Shown: positions 1 through 13,247, counted from the first letter of the stretch. The stretch: 64,000 nt of DNA from Crotophaga sulcirostris (GCA_013397455.1 VYZB01000222.1:849169-913168); one strand, 5' to 3'. Notes: generated by a model from the sequence alone, not told the origin. Made by a program: numbers and translations.

Positions 1-3000
1 AATAGATGGGTTACTTAAAAGAAAAAATAAATGTATTTATGCTGTTTAACCCTTGCATGTCGTGCTTTTTATGCTGCCTTAGGAAAAAAGCCATTTTAAT
101 ACAAATTAGCAATATTTGTAGTTGTCTCCTTTATAGCACTTCAAAGATAGCACCAATGGAACATTAAATACAGACATATTTATATATCAATCACATTCTA
201 ACATAATAGTTCATTTTTTTCCCCATGGGTCATGGCCCACTTTTACACAACGGAGCCCATGATAGCCCCAAGGTATATAGGGCAACGTGTTGAAATTCTC
301 TGAATATTGGCAAGGAATCTTGACATTTGTTCTCGCCCGGTAGTGTGGGAGTCTTTGATATCAATTTATAGCCTTCAGAAATGCAAAATATCTACTTGAT
401 CTTTAGAACAGGAATGAAAGTGAGGCACTAGTCCTCCTGCAGGAGAGGTCTCTGCTGGTGACTGATGGTAAGCTGCTCCCAAGCCCAGCAGGGTGTCCTC
501 TGCAAATACTCTGACTCATTGTCTGGACCCTGCAAAGCTGAATCAGGCCCTTGTAACACTGCATAACTGGGATACACCTTTCTATATACAGTTACTGTTC
601 TTATCCCTTTCAACACAACAACAACCACCACACCCCCCAAAAATGCTGGGATTTTCTTGACCTGGAAGACTCTACTGGCAGCAATGACTTTCTCTTAAAA
701 ACAATCCTCTACCCATGGAAACAAGACCTAACGAGCTTGTGTAGCTGGTTTTTTTCACAAAATTACTTGTATGGTGCATAGTAAAGTGTAGTAATTAGAT
801 AGAATACTTGGGTAAAAAGCTCTGCAACCAACCAACCGTTGTGTACTTTTGTGAATGAGGTAAAAAAAGTTACAAACATACTAACTTCATTTACATTCTA
901 CAGAGAATATTATGAATTGATATGTGAGACAGAAGAGCAAATACTGTCCGTCTAGAGTAGAGTTTGTCCTCCATGGTATGATCAATGTATAGATATGTAA
1001 AAATATTGTATTTACTGGATTAGTACATTTCAATTGGAGATGGCAGAAAGAATTGATGGGATAGCCTTGGTCATCTGCATATTTTGTATTGCGATATTTT
1101 AAACAGCAGATGCAAATTTTGCTGTGTTTTAGAAGCTTTGCAAAAAAAAAAGATAAAATGAAAACATAAGCAAAAGAATGAAAGATGTTGCATTCAGAAA
1201 AGTGTATAGATGTTTTTGTGAAGGTGTAGCAGGAAAATGTTGCGAGGTTATTGTACCAATACTGTTAAGAAAGGACAGAGCTATGAAGTACAAATATGTT
1301 AGTGTTGTTGTTTCACAATGTCATGTTCCCTGACCAAGTGCATTCATGACAATATGCAGAAGAGATGGGAAAAAAAGAGACAATAATACCTCTGATTTCA
1401 CCAGATGACTGGAAACCTACAGAAAGGAAAGATTGAAATGTCACAGTGGCAATTTTTCCTGCAGAGGAACTTTTGCTGTTGGTACAATTGCTGATGTGAT
1501 CTGGAAAAACTGACATGAGGTTCCAGTGGAGTTATTCCCAGATCATCCATGTGCAAAGAAAGCATCTGTGTTCTGTTTTCACCAGACCACACTGCTAGTA
1601 AGCTAGGTGCCAAAGAAAGGAAAAGCTGTAGCATCATCATGTTGCATTGAAGACAACAAGGCTATTTCAGAAGACAGCAAGCCTGATATTAGTTCATATT
1701 ATAATCAAAACAAACCAAGCATGGGCAATTTGGATCACCTAACCAGGCTTTATACACACAAGAGGAAAATTTAGTAGTAGCCATCAGTAATATGATTCTG
1801 ATGTGCTGTGCTGAATGACGACATTTGTCATTTGGTATTCAGAGTTCCCAGACTCAATTCTGCAATGTCCTGTGATTGCTGATTGTTTCTGTAGAAGCAG
1901 TCAACTTCGCTAAATAAAGAAATGACAATCTGAGAGTTTTTCAGGCTGCAGTTTGTGTTGGATTTCAAGCATTTGGGATGGAAATACCAACCTGCTTGCA
2001 GCTGTTGGCTTGTTGAACAACACAGATTATCAAAGAATTAACACTGTCACTTGTAAGCCCACAACAACAAAAAGAAAGTGACAATGTCCACCCGAGTATT
2101 ATATGTAAAAAAAAAGTTTATGAAATCTGTCATAGAAATATAAAATAACCTAAAAAGCCTGAATCATGAAACAGTTCAATATGCACAGTTACATAAACTC
2201 AGCCACAAAATCTGTTACATAGAAAAAAAGAGGCAGACATAAAATTGAGGTCTCTGCATTGATCCCAGATTAAAGTAAAGAGAATAAACCAATTATTTTG
2301 GCCCTGTGACTAAAGAGGAGTATAACAAACAACAATAAAAAATTCTATACAAGAAAAAGAAATAGAACTAAGGAAAGAAATGAAGATGGACACATAAGAG
2401 ATGAGAGAAGAAGGTGATAAATGAAAGAAAGTGCAAATCAAAAACTTGCACACACATCTTTCAATTTATCAAATCCAATGAATATCTGGATTTTCTGTGT
2501 TTACCAAGGAAACACTGCTGAACACCTGAGATGAAAAGACTTCTGATTTGACCAGGAGAAATATATTATAAGACTAAACATTCTGAAAGAAACAGTAGAG
2601 GAAGACAAAAAAAATTCACCAAAATGCACACAAAGTCCTGGTAAGACTGCTAAATGGAGTTGGAAGCTTGATCTGATGGCTGCAGCACAAAGGCCTTAAT
2701 CCACATTTATTGATGCAAGTCTTAAATTCTGAATGGTGGAGGCCCAGATCATTTGTCTGGCTCTTTTGAAACTGCCAGTGCCAGGCTGTGGGCCTCTAAT
2801 CAGTCAGGGAATGGCACTTTTCCCACTGAATCACTAAGCCAATGACCCGTCATCATGTCAGGGGCAGGGCGGGGCTGGTGCTGATGGAAGGCATGTGTGT
2901 TTGGATTACAAAACCCAGCAATTTCCCCTCAAAATAGATGCACTGGCCCAAATGCTCTGGCTAAGTGTAAGTACTATTGAGTTCTGCCTACCACAATTTT

Positions 3001-3141
3001 CCCTGTGGTTTTAATTGAAAGCTATATTGCTTACTGCCCATCCTAAAATGTTGACTAATTCTGCCCTGCCTTGCTGGACAGCTGCTGTGTTATGGCCCAG
3101 AGGTAAGTGATTAAGTGATCCCTCTGTACCCCACACTAGCT
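1..3141. other. Unique AT-rich noncoding DNA
   Basis: No gene, RNA or repeat that I can support. Short open frames (for example at 1398-1640) have no recognisable domain. Confidence 0.6.
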
Positions 3142-3236
3142 GTTTCACTGGGGTACAGAATGTCTTACTTAATGCTTGTAAGGCACTTAGGGATCCTTAA
3201 ATGAGAGTCATAAGTGCAGAATACCATCAGCATTAG
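3142..3236 (+). repeat. L2/MIR-like 3' tail
   Basis: ACTTAATGCTTGTAAGGCAC followed by TTAGGGATCCTTAAATGA and GTGCAGAATACCATCAGCAT parallels the amniote repeat tail that reads like AATGTTTGTAAAGCACTTTG, GAGATCCTTGGATGA and a trailing ATCATCATTATT. It probably marks the end of an L2-type LINE or of a CORE-SINE sharing that tail. The upstream part is too decayed to delimit. Confidence 0.45.
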
Positions 3237-5195
3237 CTATAAGGGCCACTGCAGTGCAATGGAAAATATTTCTTTTCCCTGCCCATCTGGGGTTTTACAC
3301 ACTACATAAGCAGTGCTCCCGTCCCCTGCCAGCTCAGAGAGCAAGAGATCAAATCTGTGCCTCTGGCATAATAGTGCAGAGTGCTAATTACAGAACTGCC
3401 ATAAAACATCTGCTGTAGTGCATAACTATAATTCCTTGGCATGCAAAAATACAGCACCTAGACATTCAGAGCATAGCTCTGTAAGCAAATCCAAGGAACC
3501 AGAGTGGAAGTGGCTCTCAAGTGAGTCCTGTCCTAGATGATAAGAGGCTGAAGAACATAGAAAGGCACCGTCTCCTTGTCCCCTCCCTTCATGTAAAGGA
3601 GTTGCAGCTGCAGGCTCTGCACACAGAGAACAGCAAAGCCATTGAAGCTGGCACCTATCTGCTCCCAGAATCAGATCAACTGCCTAAAAGGGAAGGAGGG
3701 CTCTAGTGAAGAGTGTCTAAGTAGGCACCTTTCATGGCTCAGAGTGACCCAGAATTAATTGTTCATGAGACAGTGTGAAGCCTCACCTCACCATGAGAGG
3801 CCTCAGAGTGATTTTGCCTAAGAATTAGTTATCCCCAAGACATAAACTCTCCAAGACTTCCTGTAGCCAGGCACAGCTTCCCAGTGTTTCCTTGCTGCCA
3901 CTGCAGAGCTGTGTATAAATAGGATGTCATTGCACCAAGACAAACAGGACATTAAAAATTAAAATAAAGCTACTATTCATACACTCTTGGAAAGGGCTAT
4001 TTTATACTTTGAGTCAGCAGTTACTGACTACAGGGACCAAGAATACTCATACACCAAATATTGTGCTTTATTGTTTTTTAGGACTGTCCTTCCAACATGG
4101 CTTTCTGTCTTAAAGAACTTGGCATGGCCTGTCTAAAAACTCAGGATAATAGGTTTATAAACTAGATGATAAATTCCATCAGAATGGAATTGCAAGGAAA
4201 GTCATCAAGTGTTCCCTCATTCCCAGCTGATGTGAATGGACTTGAAAAAAGTGACACAGAAGGTGCCTGTGCTATTCACCAGGGTCACAGGGAGAAATTA
4301 TCTGCTGGAAACTTTTTGTTAGTGTGAAGTTTCTATATGCTGCAGCCCTGACGTGTCAGAAAATATGTGCTTCAGTGCCTGCAGGAAATATATGCCCTAT
4401 CTTATTACACCTTTCTTTTCATTCAAGAGGAATCACTTGTACTAATCATTGCTATAATTTTAAAATATTATCTCATTTTGAGTAACAATGTTGAAGTAAA
4501 CCTGTAATATGGACCAAACCCAGACCTTGCTTTGCAAACAGTAAGAAACAAGTGAATGAAGCCATTAACTCTACAATGAGAATTTACATGCTGATGTGAC
4601 TTGCCCTGAAGACAAATCAGGCCAACATGCGAAAAAAAAGAAAAAAAAGAAGAGAAAAAAGGAAAAATAAAAGACATAGAATGACTCTGCAGCAGTTCTG
4701 TGAGCAATGCTATGGAAAAGTAAAAATGCACTGAGCTGCCCTGCTAATATCTTTACAGTAAAACTGGAAACGTATACTTTTCACTTATTCATGCACAGTG
4801 GTGCTAGAGGAAATGTATAAGGCTGTTCAACCTGAAATGGATAAATGGAGATAAAACACTGCTCTTGATGTAAGGCTAATGAGAGAAGTTGGATGCTTTT
4901 GAGCTGAGTTGCCTAGATTTGTTTTATCTACATAAAAGTATCTTTAGAAATGTCAATTAAAAAAAAAAAGATTTATTTCACAATGCTGAAATTCAATATC
5001 AAACAAGACTGGCACGTATGTTCTGATCTCTGTGTTATCTGTATCCTATTAATCTGAAACAAATAGCTACAAATATTCTATGTATAAAGTCTGAGGAACA
5101 CACCAAATGTGAACAGACTCTTAACTGCACTACACCTTCTTTGCATCTACAGAGGAGGCACTGTGAGAAAACCAGAAAAACTTCAGTAATAATTT
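3237..5195. other. Unique noncoding DNA
   Basis: The slightly GC-richer DNA of the preceding block continues to about 3950. A TATAAATAGG lies near 3913, but no associated transcript structure is visible. The rest is AT-rich with nothing recognised. Confidence 0.55.
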
Positions 5196-6962
5196 ATAGA
5201 ATCATAGAACGGTTTGTGTTGGACGGGATCTTAAAAGTCATCTAGTTCCAACCCCCCTGCCATGGGCAGGGACCCCTCCCACCAGCCCAGGCTGCTCAAG
5301 GCCCCATCCAACCTGACCCTGAACACCTCCAGGGAGGGGGGCACCCACAGCTTCCCTGGGCAACCTGTGCCAGGGCCTCCTGCCCTCATTGTGAAGAATT
5401 TCTTCCTAATGCCTGATCTAAATCTTCCCCATTCCAGTTTAAAGCCATTCCCCCTCATCCTATCACTACTTGCCCTTGTAAAAAAGCCCCTCTCCAGCTT
5501 TCTTGTAGCCCCTTCAGGTAGTGGAAGGCTGGTATGAGGTCTCCCTGGAGCCTTCTCTTCTCCAGGCTGAACAAACCCAACTCTCTCAGTCTGTCCTCAT
5601 AGCAGAGGTGCTCCAGCTCTCTGACCATCTTCACAGCCCGCTCATCCTGTATTGGTACCAGGCACTGTCCTGACACAGGTACAGGACATTGCACTTGGCC
5701 TTGTTGAACCTCACGGTGTCCCAACAGGCCCATTTCTCCAGCTTGTCCAGGTCCCTCTGGCTGACATCCCATCCTTCTGCTGTGACCACTGCCCCACTCA
5801 GCTTGGTGTCATTCACAAACTTGCTGAGGGTGCACTCAATCCTGCTGTCTATATCATCAATGAAAACCTTAAACAGCACCAGTCACAGTACGGACCCCTG
5901 AGGGACAGCATTTGTCATGGGTCTCCATCTGGACATTGAGCCATTGACCACTACTCTCTGAATGTGACCATCCAACCAATCCCTTATCCATCAAGCAGTC
6001 CACCCAACAAATCCATATCCCTCCAATTTAGAGAGAAGGATGTTGTTGGGGACTGTGTCAAAGGCTTTACAAAAGTCCAGATAGATTACATCCACTGTTT
6101 TTCCCATGTCCACTAATGTGGTCACTCCACCATAGAAGGCCACTAGGTAGGATTTGCCCTTGGTGAAGCCATGTTGGCTGTGTCAAATCACCTCCCTGTC
6201 CTCCATGTGCTTTAGCATACCTTCTAGGAGGATCTGTTCCGTGATCTTCCCAGGCACAGGGGTGAGGCTGACAGATTGGTAGTTCCCAGGGTCCTCCTTT
6301 TACCCTTTTTAAAATGGTCACAATGTTGCCCTTTTTCCGGTCACGAGGGACTTCCCCTGGCTGCCAGGACTTTTCAGATACTATGGAGAGTGGTTTAGCA
6401 ACCACATCAGCCAATTCCCTCAGGACTGTGGGATGCATCTCATCAGATCCCATAGACTTGTGTATGTGCAGGTTCCTCAGGTGGTCATAAACCTGATATT
6501 CCCCTACAGTGGGAAGGAATTGTATCCCCCTGATTCCCATCCTGTTGTTCATTGACCCTGGAGGGGTGAGGAGAGTGGTTGCCAGTGCAGACTGAGACAA
6601 AAATGTTGTTGAGTGCCTCAACCTTGTCCTCATCTGTTGGTAGGAGGTCACCGTTTTTGTTCATCAGTGAGTGTACACTTTCTTTAACCTTCCTTTTCCA
6701 GTTGACATACCCGTCAAACCCCTTCTTGTTAATCTTTGCTTTCCTTGCCAAGTTCAGCTCCAACTGTGCCTTGGTCTTTCTGACCTCATCCCTACACAAC
6801 CGGGCAGCATCCCTATACTCTTCCTAGGTTACCTGACCCTGCTTGCTCTGCCTGTGCAGTTCCCTCTTACTTTGCAGTTTGACCAGCAGGTCTCGACTCA
6901 GCCATGCTGGTTTCTTCCCTTTCCTGCCTAATTTTCTGCATCTGGGGACTGAGCGCTCTTGC
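5196..6962 (-). mobile_element. CR1 LINE, 5'-truncated, avian type, with internal deletion
   Basis: The 3' end is at the low coordinate. It shows the ATTCTATG-type terminal repeat (TAGAATCATAGAAC on the plus strand) and then the conserved avian CR1 3' region, which is little diverged to about 5640. Beyond that comes the antisense of the reverse transcriptase. Around 5645-5670 the element jumps from the 3' region straight to the end of the RT domain, so a few hundred bases present in full CR1 copies appear to be missing. The copy ends near 6962 upstream of the RT, so the 5' half (ORF1 and the endonuclease) is absent, as is usual for CR1. No target duplication is expected for this family. Confidence 0.95.
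5631..6799 (-). pseudogene. CR1 reverse transcriptase remnant (broken)
   Basis: Fragments of the CR1 ORF2 polyprotein appear in different frames. One at 6799-6485 contains KAKINKKGFDGYVNWKRK, typical of the region before the RT. One at 6651-6067 contains [19 protein letters not shown] and then leaves frame after the KGNIV stretch. One at 5879-5631 contains FIDDIDSRIECTLSKF and FVNDTKL. The last is the metal-binding motif C, normally FADD: the first catalytic aspartate is asparagine (codon at 5811-5813), and the alanine before it is valine. Frameshifts and stops separate the pieces, so no active enzyme can be made from this copy. Confidence 0.9.
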
Positions 6963-8389
6963 GTTCTTGATTAGAAACTATATTTGCAACTAAAAATTAG
7001 GTGTTTGTAGTTTGCTACAGAATGCTACAGAATGTTCATTATTTTCATTCAAGTCTCTGATAAATATATTTTCACTTAAGAAATGTTATGTCCTCTTTCT
7101 ATGAGGCAAAATATTATTCTTAAATAGGAGACCTTCATCAAAAAAGAAACAAATGGGGCTTTTCAACATGTTTCTACCATCCAAATCAAAAGAATCTGGA
7201 AGAAATTAGATACCATCTTTGTAAAATTAATGAAGGGAAGTTGGCAATGAGTGCAGATAAAAAAATAGTAAATATAAAAGCATTTTTCTGCTTTTTTGGG
7301 AGACAACTATTGGTGCTTCCTGAACGATTCTCAGTTTATTCTGCTGACCCAAAGGTCCTTCCCTCACATCTTTTAATATTGGAATTTTGTGGATTGAATT
7401 GACCACAGTGCTCCATTGCCTAAATCACTCAGCAATCTAGCATGAAAGAAGTCAAGAGAAAAAAAAATATTTTAAAAGGTGTTGCTTCCATAAAAGCCAG
7501 AGATGAAGAGATTTATTGCTTCTGTCCTCACCACTGACCTGATTCTATTGAAGACTGGATATGATGGTACATGTGTGTACACGAGAAGAGCAAGAAAGAA
7601 AAAAAATCTTTTTTTGAGATAACTATATGTAGAAAATGCATTTGGAAATTGTGAGCTGGGACTGTATAGATTCACAGATGTCATCATATAACTTTTTTAA
7701 AGATTAATTAACAAAATTCAGTAAGTTCTTCCAAATGGAACAACATACCCAAGAGAAATAAGAATACCGCATAAGATGGCTTTGTTAGAATTAAAAAAAA
7801 AGGAAATGATTGTTTAAAGTATCCTGCTTGGCCAAACCATGTCAAAACATTAAGGCCACAGACCATGCTTTGCCTGAGGTTTTTGGTATTCCACCAGACA
7901 TAAGGAATTTATCAAAGCTTGCAGAAACTGTACACGTAGCTTGACACTGAACCCTGTGAGATGTTGAGTATTAAGGGACATCAGTATATTTCTTAAAAAA
8001 AAACCTCACAAAAGTAACTTTTTCCTTATATAAAGGAATATAAAGAAAAGAATATAAAGAAAACAACTAAAATGACGATTGTTTTAAATTGGACTCTACC
8101 CAGCAGGGAAAACCAGGTAAATAGAGAGTAATTTGAGACAGGATAAAATGGTAGGATCAAGTGTTCTTAGAAAAGGACAGACTGAGAACAACGAAATAAA
8201 AATAGTTAATTTCATGAAGGAAGCAAATATACTCAGAGAACTGGTAGACTCCAACCACACAGGGAAGAGATAAGCCTAAAGAAATTCTAGAGACCTAACA
8301 ATTCATTAAAGAAATTATAACAGAAGTGCAAAAGTAAACTAACCCAGTGTAAAGGAAAGACAGAAAATTTAATTAGACCCCCACTGGCT
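6963..8389. other. AT-rich DNA between two CR1 copies
   Basis: Nothing recognised apart from the 14-bp tandem pair at 8036. The left flank of the old CR1 may extend a few hundred bases into this stretch but cannot be aligned by eye. Confidence 0.5.
8036..8063 (+). repeat. Two perfect 14-bp tandem copies
   Basis: GAATATAAAGAAAA occurs twice in direct succession. Confidence 0.95.
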
Positions 8390-9950
8390 AAAACACAAAC
8401 TCTTCATTGACCTCATTTTAGAGGAAGCCAAGCAAGATTACTAAGGATGGAAATAAAAGAATAGCATCAGTATATAGGGGTAACTTGAAACATAACTTAC
8501 TAGTAAACAACATGAAAGATAACAAGACATCATCGTAGAAGTACACTAATGTGAATAAGGCTAAAAAAGAATAAAATGTTGATCTCCCCTCTTCAGAGAG
8601 AGAGAATGCCTACAAAGTAGAAGTACTGCATGCCTTCTTTGCTGCCAGTCTTCACTAGAAAAATGATGCACGATTGATATCAGCAGCAAAAGTCTAGAGT
8701 AGGGAATAAGCAGCTCAGAGAGACTTATGATTTTCTTTCAGGCTCCGTGAGCCTGATCAACTTCAGTCTGAGGAATTTCAAACATCTGAAAGTTTTTTCA
8801 CAGTAATGACTGTTTTTGAGAATCTCTAGGAGATGGGTAAAATTCCAGAAAACTAGAAGAGAACAAATATAGCATGTATTTCTGAGACAGGAAATGGAAG
8901 TGGAATAAATCAGTCACCTTAACCTAGTACTTAAAAATGCTGTCAGCACAATCAAGCAACTTTTAAGAACTATCAAGGAAACAAGTAATTGTGAAGAATG
9001 AGTTTTATCATATCTATCCAGTATCTTTTTATGATGGAATAACAGATATTTTCACCTTAACTGTTCTGTGAGAGTGAGAATGATAAACATCAAGCTCTGA
9101 CTCTGTGCTGCTTATGAGGAAGTCACAGGCAGCAATGAAGGGAACCAAAGTCTAGATCAACAACATACACAGCATTTCCTGAGTGGTCTTCAGAGTACTA
9201 ATCAATGTATTAGTTTTATTCAATACTTTCATTTGATGTGAAAGTGATATTTGTGAAAGTTTCAGTGGTGGAACATAACTGGTCAATTTGTTAAATGTAA
9301 ACGTGACACCAACAAGAGAGAGGCAGCAAGCACAATACAAGAGCCTATGATTTAAAATTGTCTTGCTTACTGGAGGGCCTCCTTTTTTTTTTCTTTTTGC
9401 AAATGACATTCCACACAGCCGCCTATAGTTAGGAAAAAAAATAATAAAAATGTGGATGCACAAATACAGGCTGGAGAGCAACCTGCTAAAAACAGACAAA
9501 TAAGTGCTATCACAATGGATCAGAAAAAGAACATAAATCAACAGCGTCATTCTCTGGTAGAAAAAGGTGGACATTGAAACAGGATAATAGACAACAGCAT
9601 AAACTGTACTACTTGTTCAATGCTTTTCATCCATTTTTATGTAGTAATAGGTTCAGCTTTGGGTACTGCCTACCAAAAACATGTAGGTTGCTTGCAGAGA
9701 TTCCTGCGGATCAGAGATCTAAGACACATAACCTACAAGGAAAAGATGAACAAATTGGGGTTGTTAACTGCAAAAATCTTCAAGTATATTAAAGGTTTTT
9801 GAAGAGAGAAAGAAGGAGTAATTTACCTCCACGTCCAAGAAGGAAAGAACAAGAAATAATAGGCTGAAACTGCAGCCAGGGAAATCTGCTTTCCATCACC
9901 AGAATTTTTTAAGAACAGGCAAGATAAGCATTTTTCAGAAAAAGCAGACA
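8390..9950 (+). mobile_element. Ancient CR1 (turtle/crocodile-like or L3-like) LINE remnant
   Basis: Landmarks appear in CR1 order on the plus strand. The GCATGCCTTCTTTGCTGCC / GTCTTCAC block before the RT is at about 8630-8656. The GGTAAAATTCCAGAAAACT start of the RT is near 8836. The 3' portion at about 9690-9945 shows AAGATGAACAAATTGGGG, CTTCAAGTATATTAAAGG, a GAAACTGCAGCCAGGGAAA block and TTTTTAAGAACAGGCAAG. These fit the older CR1 lineage more than the young avian copies. The middle is badly decayed and has no useful reading frame. The limits are approximate. Confidence 0.7.
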
Positions 9951-12900
9951 AAGTTTGTCTTGTCATTTTCTGCAATGTCTTCCCTCAGGGCATCCTGAAA
10001 TCCATTTAAACCCTATAATCTACGATTTGAAGTCAGTTTTACGCCTGTCCAAAATATTTACTAAGTCACTACATCTCCTTGTGCTACCCAGAAAAAACAT
10101 GGTGGAAATATTTATTAAAAGGTTATATTTCTGGATAACTACTCTAATTAGAATGATTGCCAAGTAAGAATAAGAGACAATATTTGCTGGAAGAATGACT
10201 TTGGTCTATGGTCCACTTGTGATGAGACTTTCCATTTCTATGTTGATGTTTCCTAGTTGAGAAAAAACAAACTTCAAAATTAAAAAAAAGTAGCATCTTT
10301 TGAACGTTGGCCTCATCAACCTCAGAATGCTTTGTGCTCCTTAGAAAGCCAAAACCATTGGCTCTTTCAACCTCCTGTAACCAAATATCTGTTCTCTGTT
10401 GCAGGAAATAGTTTATAATCAAGGAAATGTATTATCTCTTATTTTTCTTACTAGTTAAATAAATTCTTTTGTGTTCCATTGTATGGTAATCACCCCGGAG
10501 TCCTGAAAATTTCATGCAGTCACAGAAGCACTGCTTAAAAGGGAGCATGTTTTCTTTTTCCTACCATTTGGATTGAAACAATGTTTAACGCTTTTTAACT
10601 ATTTTAACCCTGTTTAACATTTTTGACTCAATGTTCACTCTTTTTAATATTTTTTTAAGTTATTAATATGCAGAGCACTTAAGAGAGGTCCATCATGAAC
10701 ACACCACTACCAGCTAAAAAGAACAGAGAAAAAGAAAACACATACCTACCAAATTGTCTACTACATCACTTCCACATGTTCCTGTTTGAAATTTTGCCCT
10801 CACAACTTCTAAATGTTAATGTTGTTTTGTATTACTAGCATATTAGTCTGTAGCATTGTCTTCTGCCTCCCTGAAGGTTGTCTCAATACACGTTGGCAAT
10901 CATCTCTGAAGAGTTTATCCGAAACATTCTCATGTGAAAGAAGAAAAATTGGAGTTCTAAAAAGGAACAGAGATAGCTCTGCACAAGGGTACAAGAGCAT
11001 ACAAGAGCAGATACTGTATACGTATATTTTTAAAGAATTCTTGAATTCAAATGTTCTGGACAAATTTCTCACTTTCAGTGCTTTCTTAGATAATGAAGAG
11101 AATATATAATCAGCAACATCAGCATGAAATTTCTTCCAGTTCCCTCCTGCCCCAAATGTTCTTTTTTAACAAAATAACCTCTTTTACCACAGTTTACCAG
11201 TGAATACACACCATTCTTAAAAACATATTGAATTTATGTATGTGCAAAGTTTATTTTAAACTATGTAATTCTAAAAATCTTCAAACACTTGAACAACAAC
11301 AAAAAACTCCATCTAATTGTAAAAAAATATTTCGTTCAATCCAAAAGAAATGTACTATGATGTAACTGTCAGTTATTTGAAAGCTTTGATTTAAAGCTGG
11401 AGCATGTGTGAAAGTACTGAAAAGAAAACTACACACGTTCTTCATATTCATAGCTAAAAATGTAGCAGATTGTAAATTCACCAAACCTTCCAGGGTAAAG
11501 CAGTTCTCAGGCAAGTATAGAAGCTGTCTTGAGCCATATTAGACGACTCCAGGATGGTATTGACTATTTGAAAACTTCTTACCTTGCCTGTCATTGAAAT
11601 ACAGGTGTCTGGGGAAGAGGTCCTGAAAATGGTGCACTCCTATACTAAGAAGAGTTTCCATTCTCAGTTGTTAACTGGGCAGCTCTTCAGCCGGTCTTTC
11701 CAACCAGGGCAAAACGACCATTAGTATCCAGAGACTGCACCTTCTGCCCCTCAATTCTCACACTGGTACTGCACTGCGTAAGCCTCTATCAGAATGCAAA
11801 CTCAGCTTTTTGATGTTACTGAACCTCATTTAATCGTATGGCACACGAATGTTGCTGGAATGCAAAGACATGAAAAATCAGCAGGACAGTAAAGGTACTG
11901 ACAACTTGACTGGGATGAGATAACGTGAGAATTTCTGAAACCAGTGAGATGTGGAGGAGCAACACTGGCAAATGCTGACAGAAGAATATATTTGCTGAAA
12001 GGATATGCTTGCTGAAACATTGAGTGACAGGATTGCCAAGGAGAATTAGATGGCTGGGTTGCTGACCAAACAACAGGAAAGTTTCATGGCTAGAAGATTA
12101 CACAGGACTAATGCTGAGATGGGAATGGAATTTGCTCAAAAGGAACAGTGCTAAACTAGCAGGATATTAGGGAAGACAGCAATGGCACACACCTGTTCAA
12201 GTTACAGGCTCAGAAAAATATCAACCAACAATTTATTACTTGTTTATATAAAAGATGAAGCCATATAAAAACCCAGAGGTAGTCAGACTAAAATCAATTT
12301 GTGATGAGTTTCTAGTCTCAAGATACTTTAGACAATAAGAAAGAGATGAAGATTAATCTGGCTGCTTTAAGAATGTAAAAAATATTAAACAGAAAAGGGA
12401 CATCAAGAAATATCAGACTGCAGCTGAAACAGCCTACACCCATCTTTGGTATAAACTGCTAGTTCTGCCAGTGTCAGCATACACCGGCTATGGTGCTCCA
12501 TTGACTCTTACTGCCCTGTAAAGAGTCCATCAGTCAGGCTCTTCTGTTTGAGGCTTGATTCAAGAAAGCAGTAGATGTTCTGGTTTGGCTGCAAAAGTTA
12601 GGGATATCAGAGACAACAAGTACATAAAGAGCCTGTACTTGCTTTGAGACAGAGGAAAAGAGAAAAGCTTTAAGCTGGGAACTGTGCTGGTGTTAGAGGT
12701 GATTTGCTTCATTAACCCCTCAATGATGGAAATGGTGGGTGATGGCAGAAAAAATGTAAGCTGAAACAGCTCAAGGAAAGATGACGAGAAATCAGAATTA
12801 AGATGAAATGTGACAGGGAAGATTTCAGAGAAAGGAAAAAACTAGGGAAGGAGAAGATGCAAATAGGAACTGACAGTGAGGAACTGCCTGGGATCATAAA

Positions 12901-13239
12901 TGAGCTCAGTGGAAAACAGTGTGGCACTCACTAGGCTGGAACCACCAGAACCTGACACCACAGCATTGTCTTCTATCTACTTGAGCGGCTCTAGATTTAT
13001 TGTACTGTGGAGCTCCCTGCCTTTCCTACCCTGTCCTTGTAAAAGCAATGTTGAATGGTAAATTAATCAACCCCTCTCTCTTCCTGTCTTTTCTTTTCTC
13101 ATTAAATTAATGAGAAAATGTGAATGCTTTTTTCCTTCTCCATCTCTCTCACCAACTGTTGACAAGTCAGGAGCTAACACTGAGAAGATTTAATTCAGAG
13201 TTTTACACTCTTACTTCAAAAGCCAGTGGCCTTCACAGG
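9951..13239. other. Unique noncoding DNA
   Basis: No gene recognised. A cluster of four TTTAAC motifs spaced 9-10 bases apart lies at 10584-10618, and the palindrome at 13094 lies near the right edge. Confidence 0.5.
13094..13118. repeat. Perfect 12-bp palindrome with a 1-base centre
   Basis: TTTTCTCATTAA and TTAATGAGAAAA surround a single A. The centre contains homeodomain-like ATTAA cores on both strands. Confidence 0.95.
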
Positions 13240-13247
13240 TGTTAGAG

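Noticed and set aside
3912..3922. TATAAATAGG as a promoter
   Set aside because: No downstream transcript structure visible. AT-rich DNA gives such matches often.
9152..9574. 140-codon minus-strand open frame
   Set aside because: Lies inside the old plus-strand CR1 and reads through an A-rich tract. Chance.
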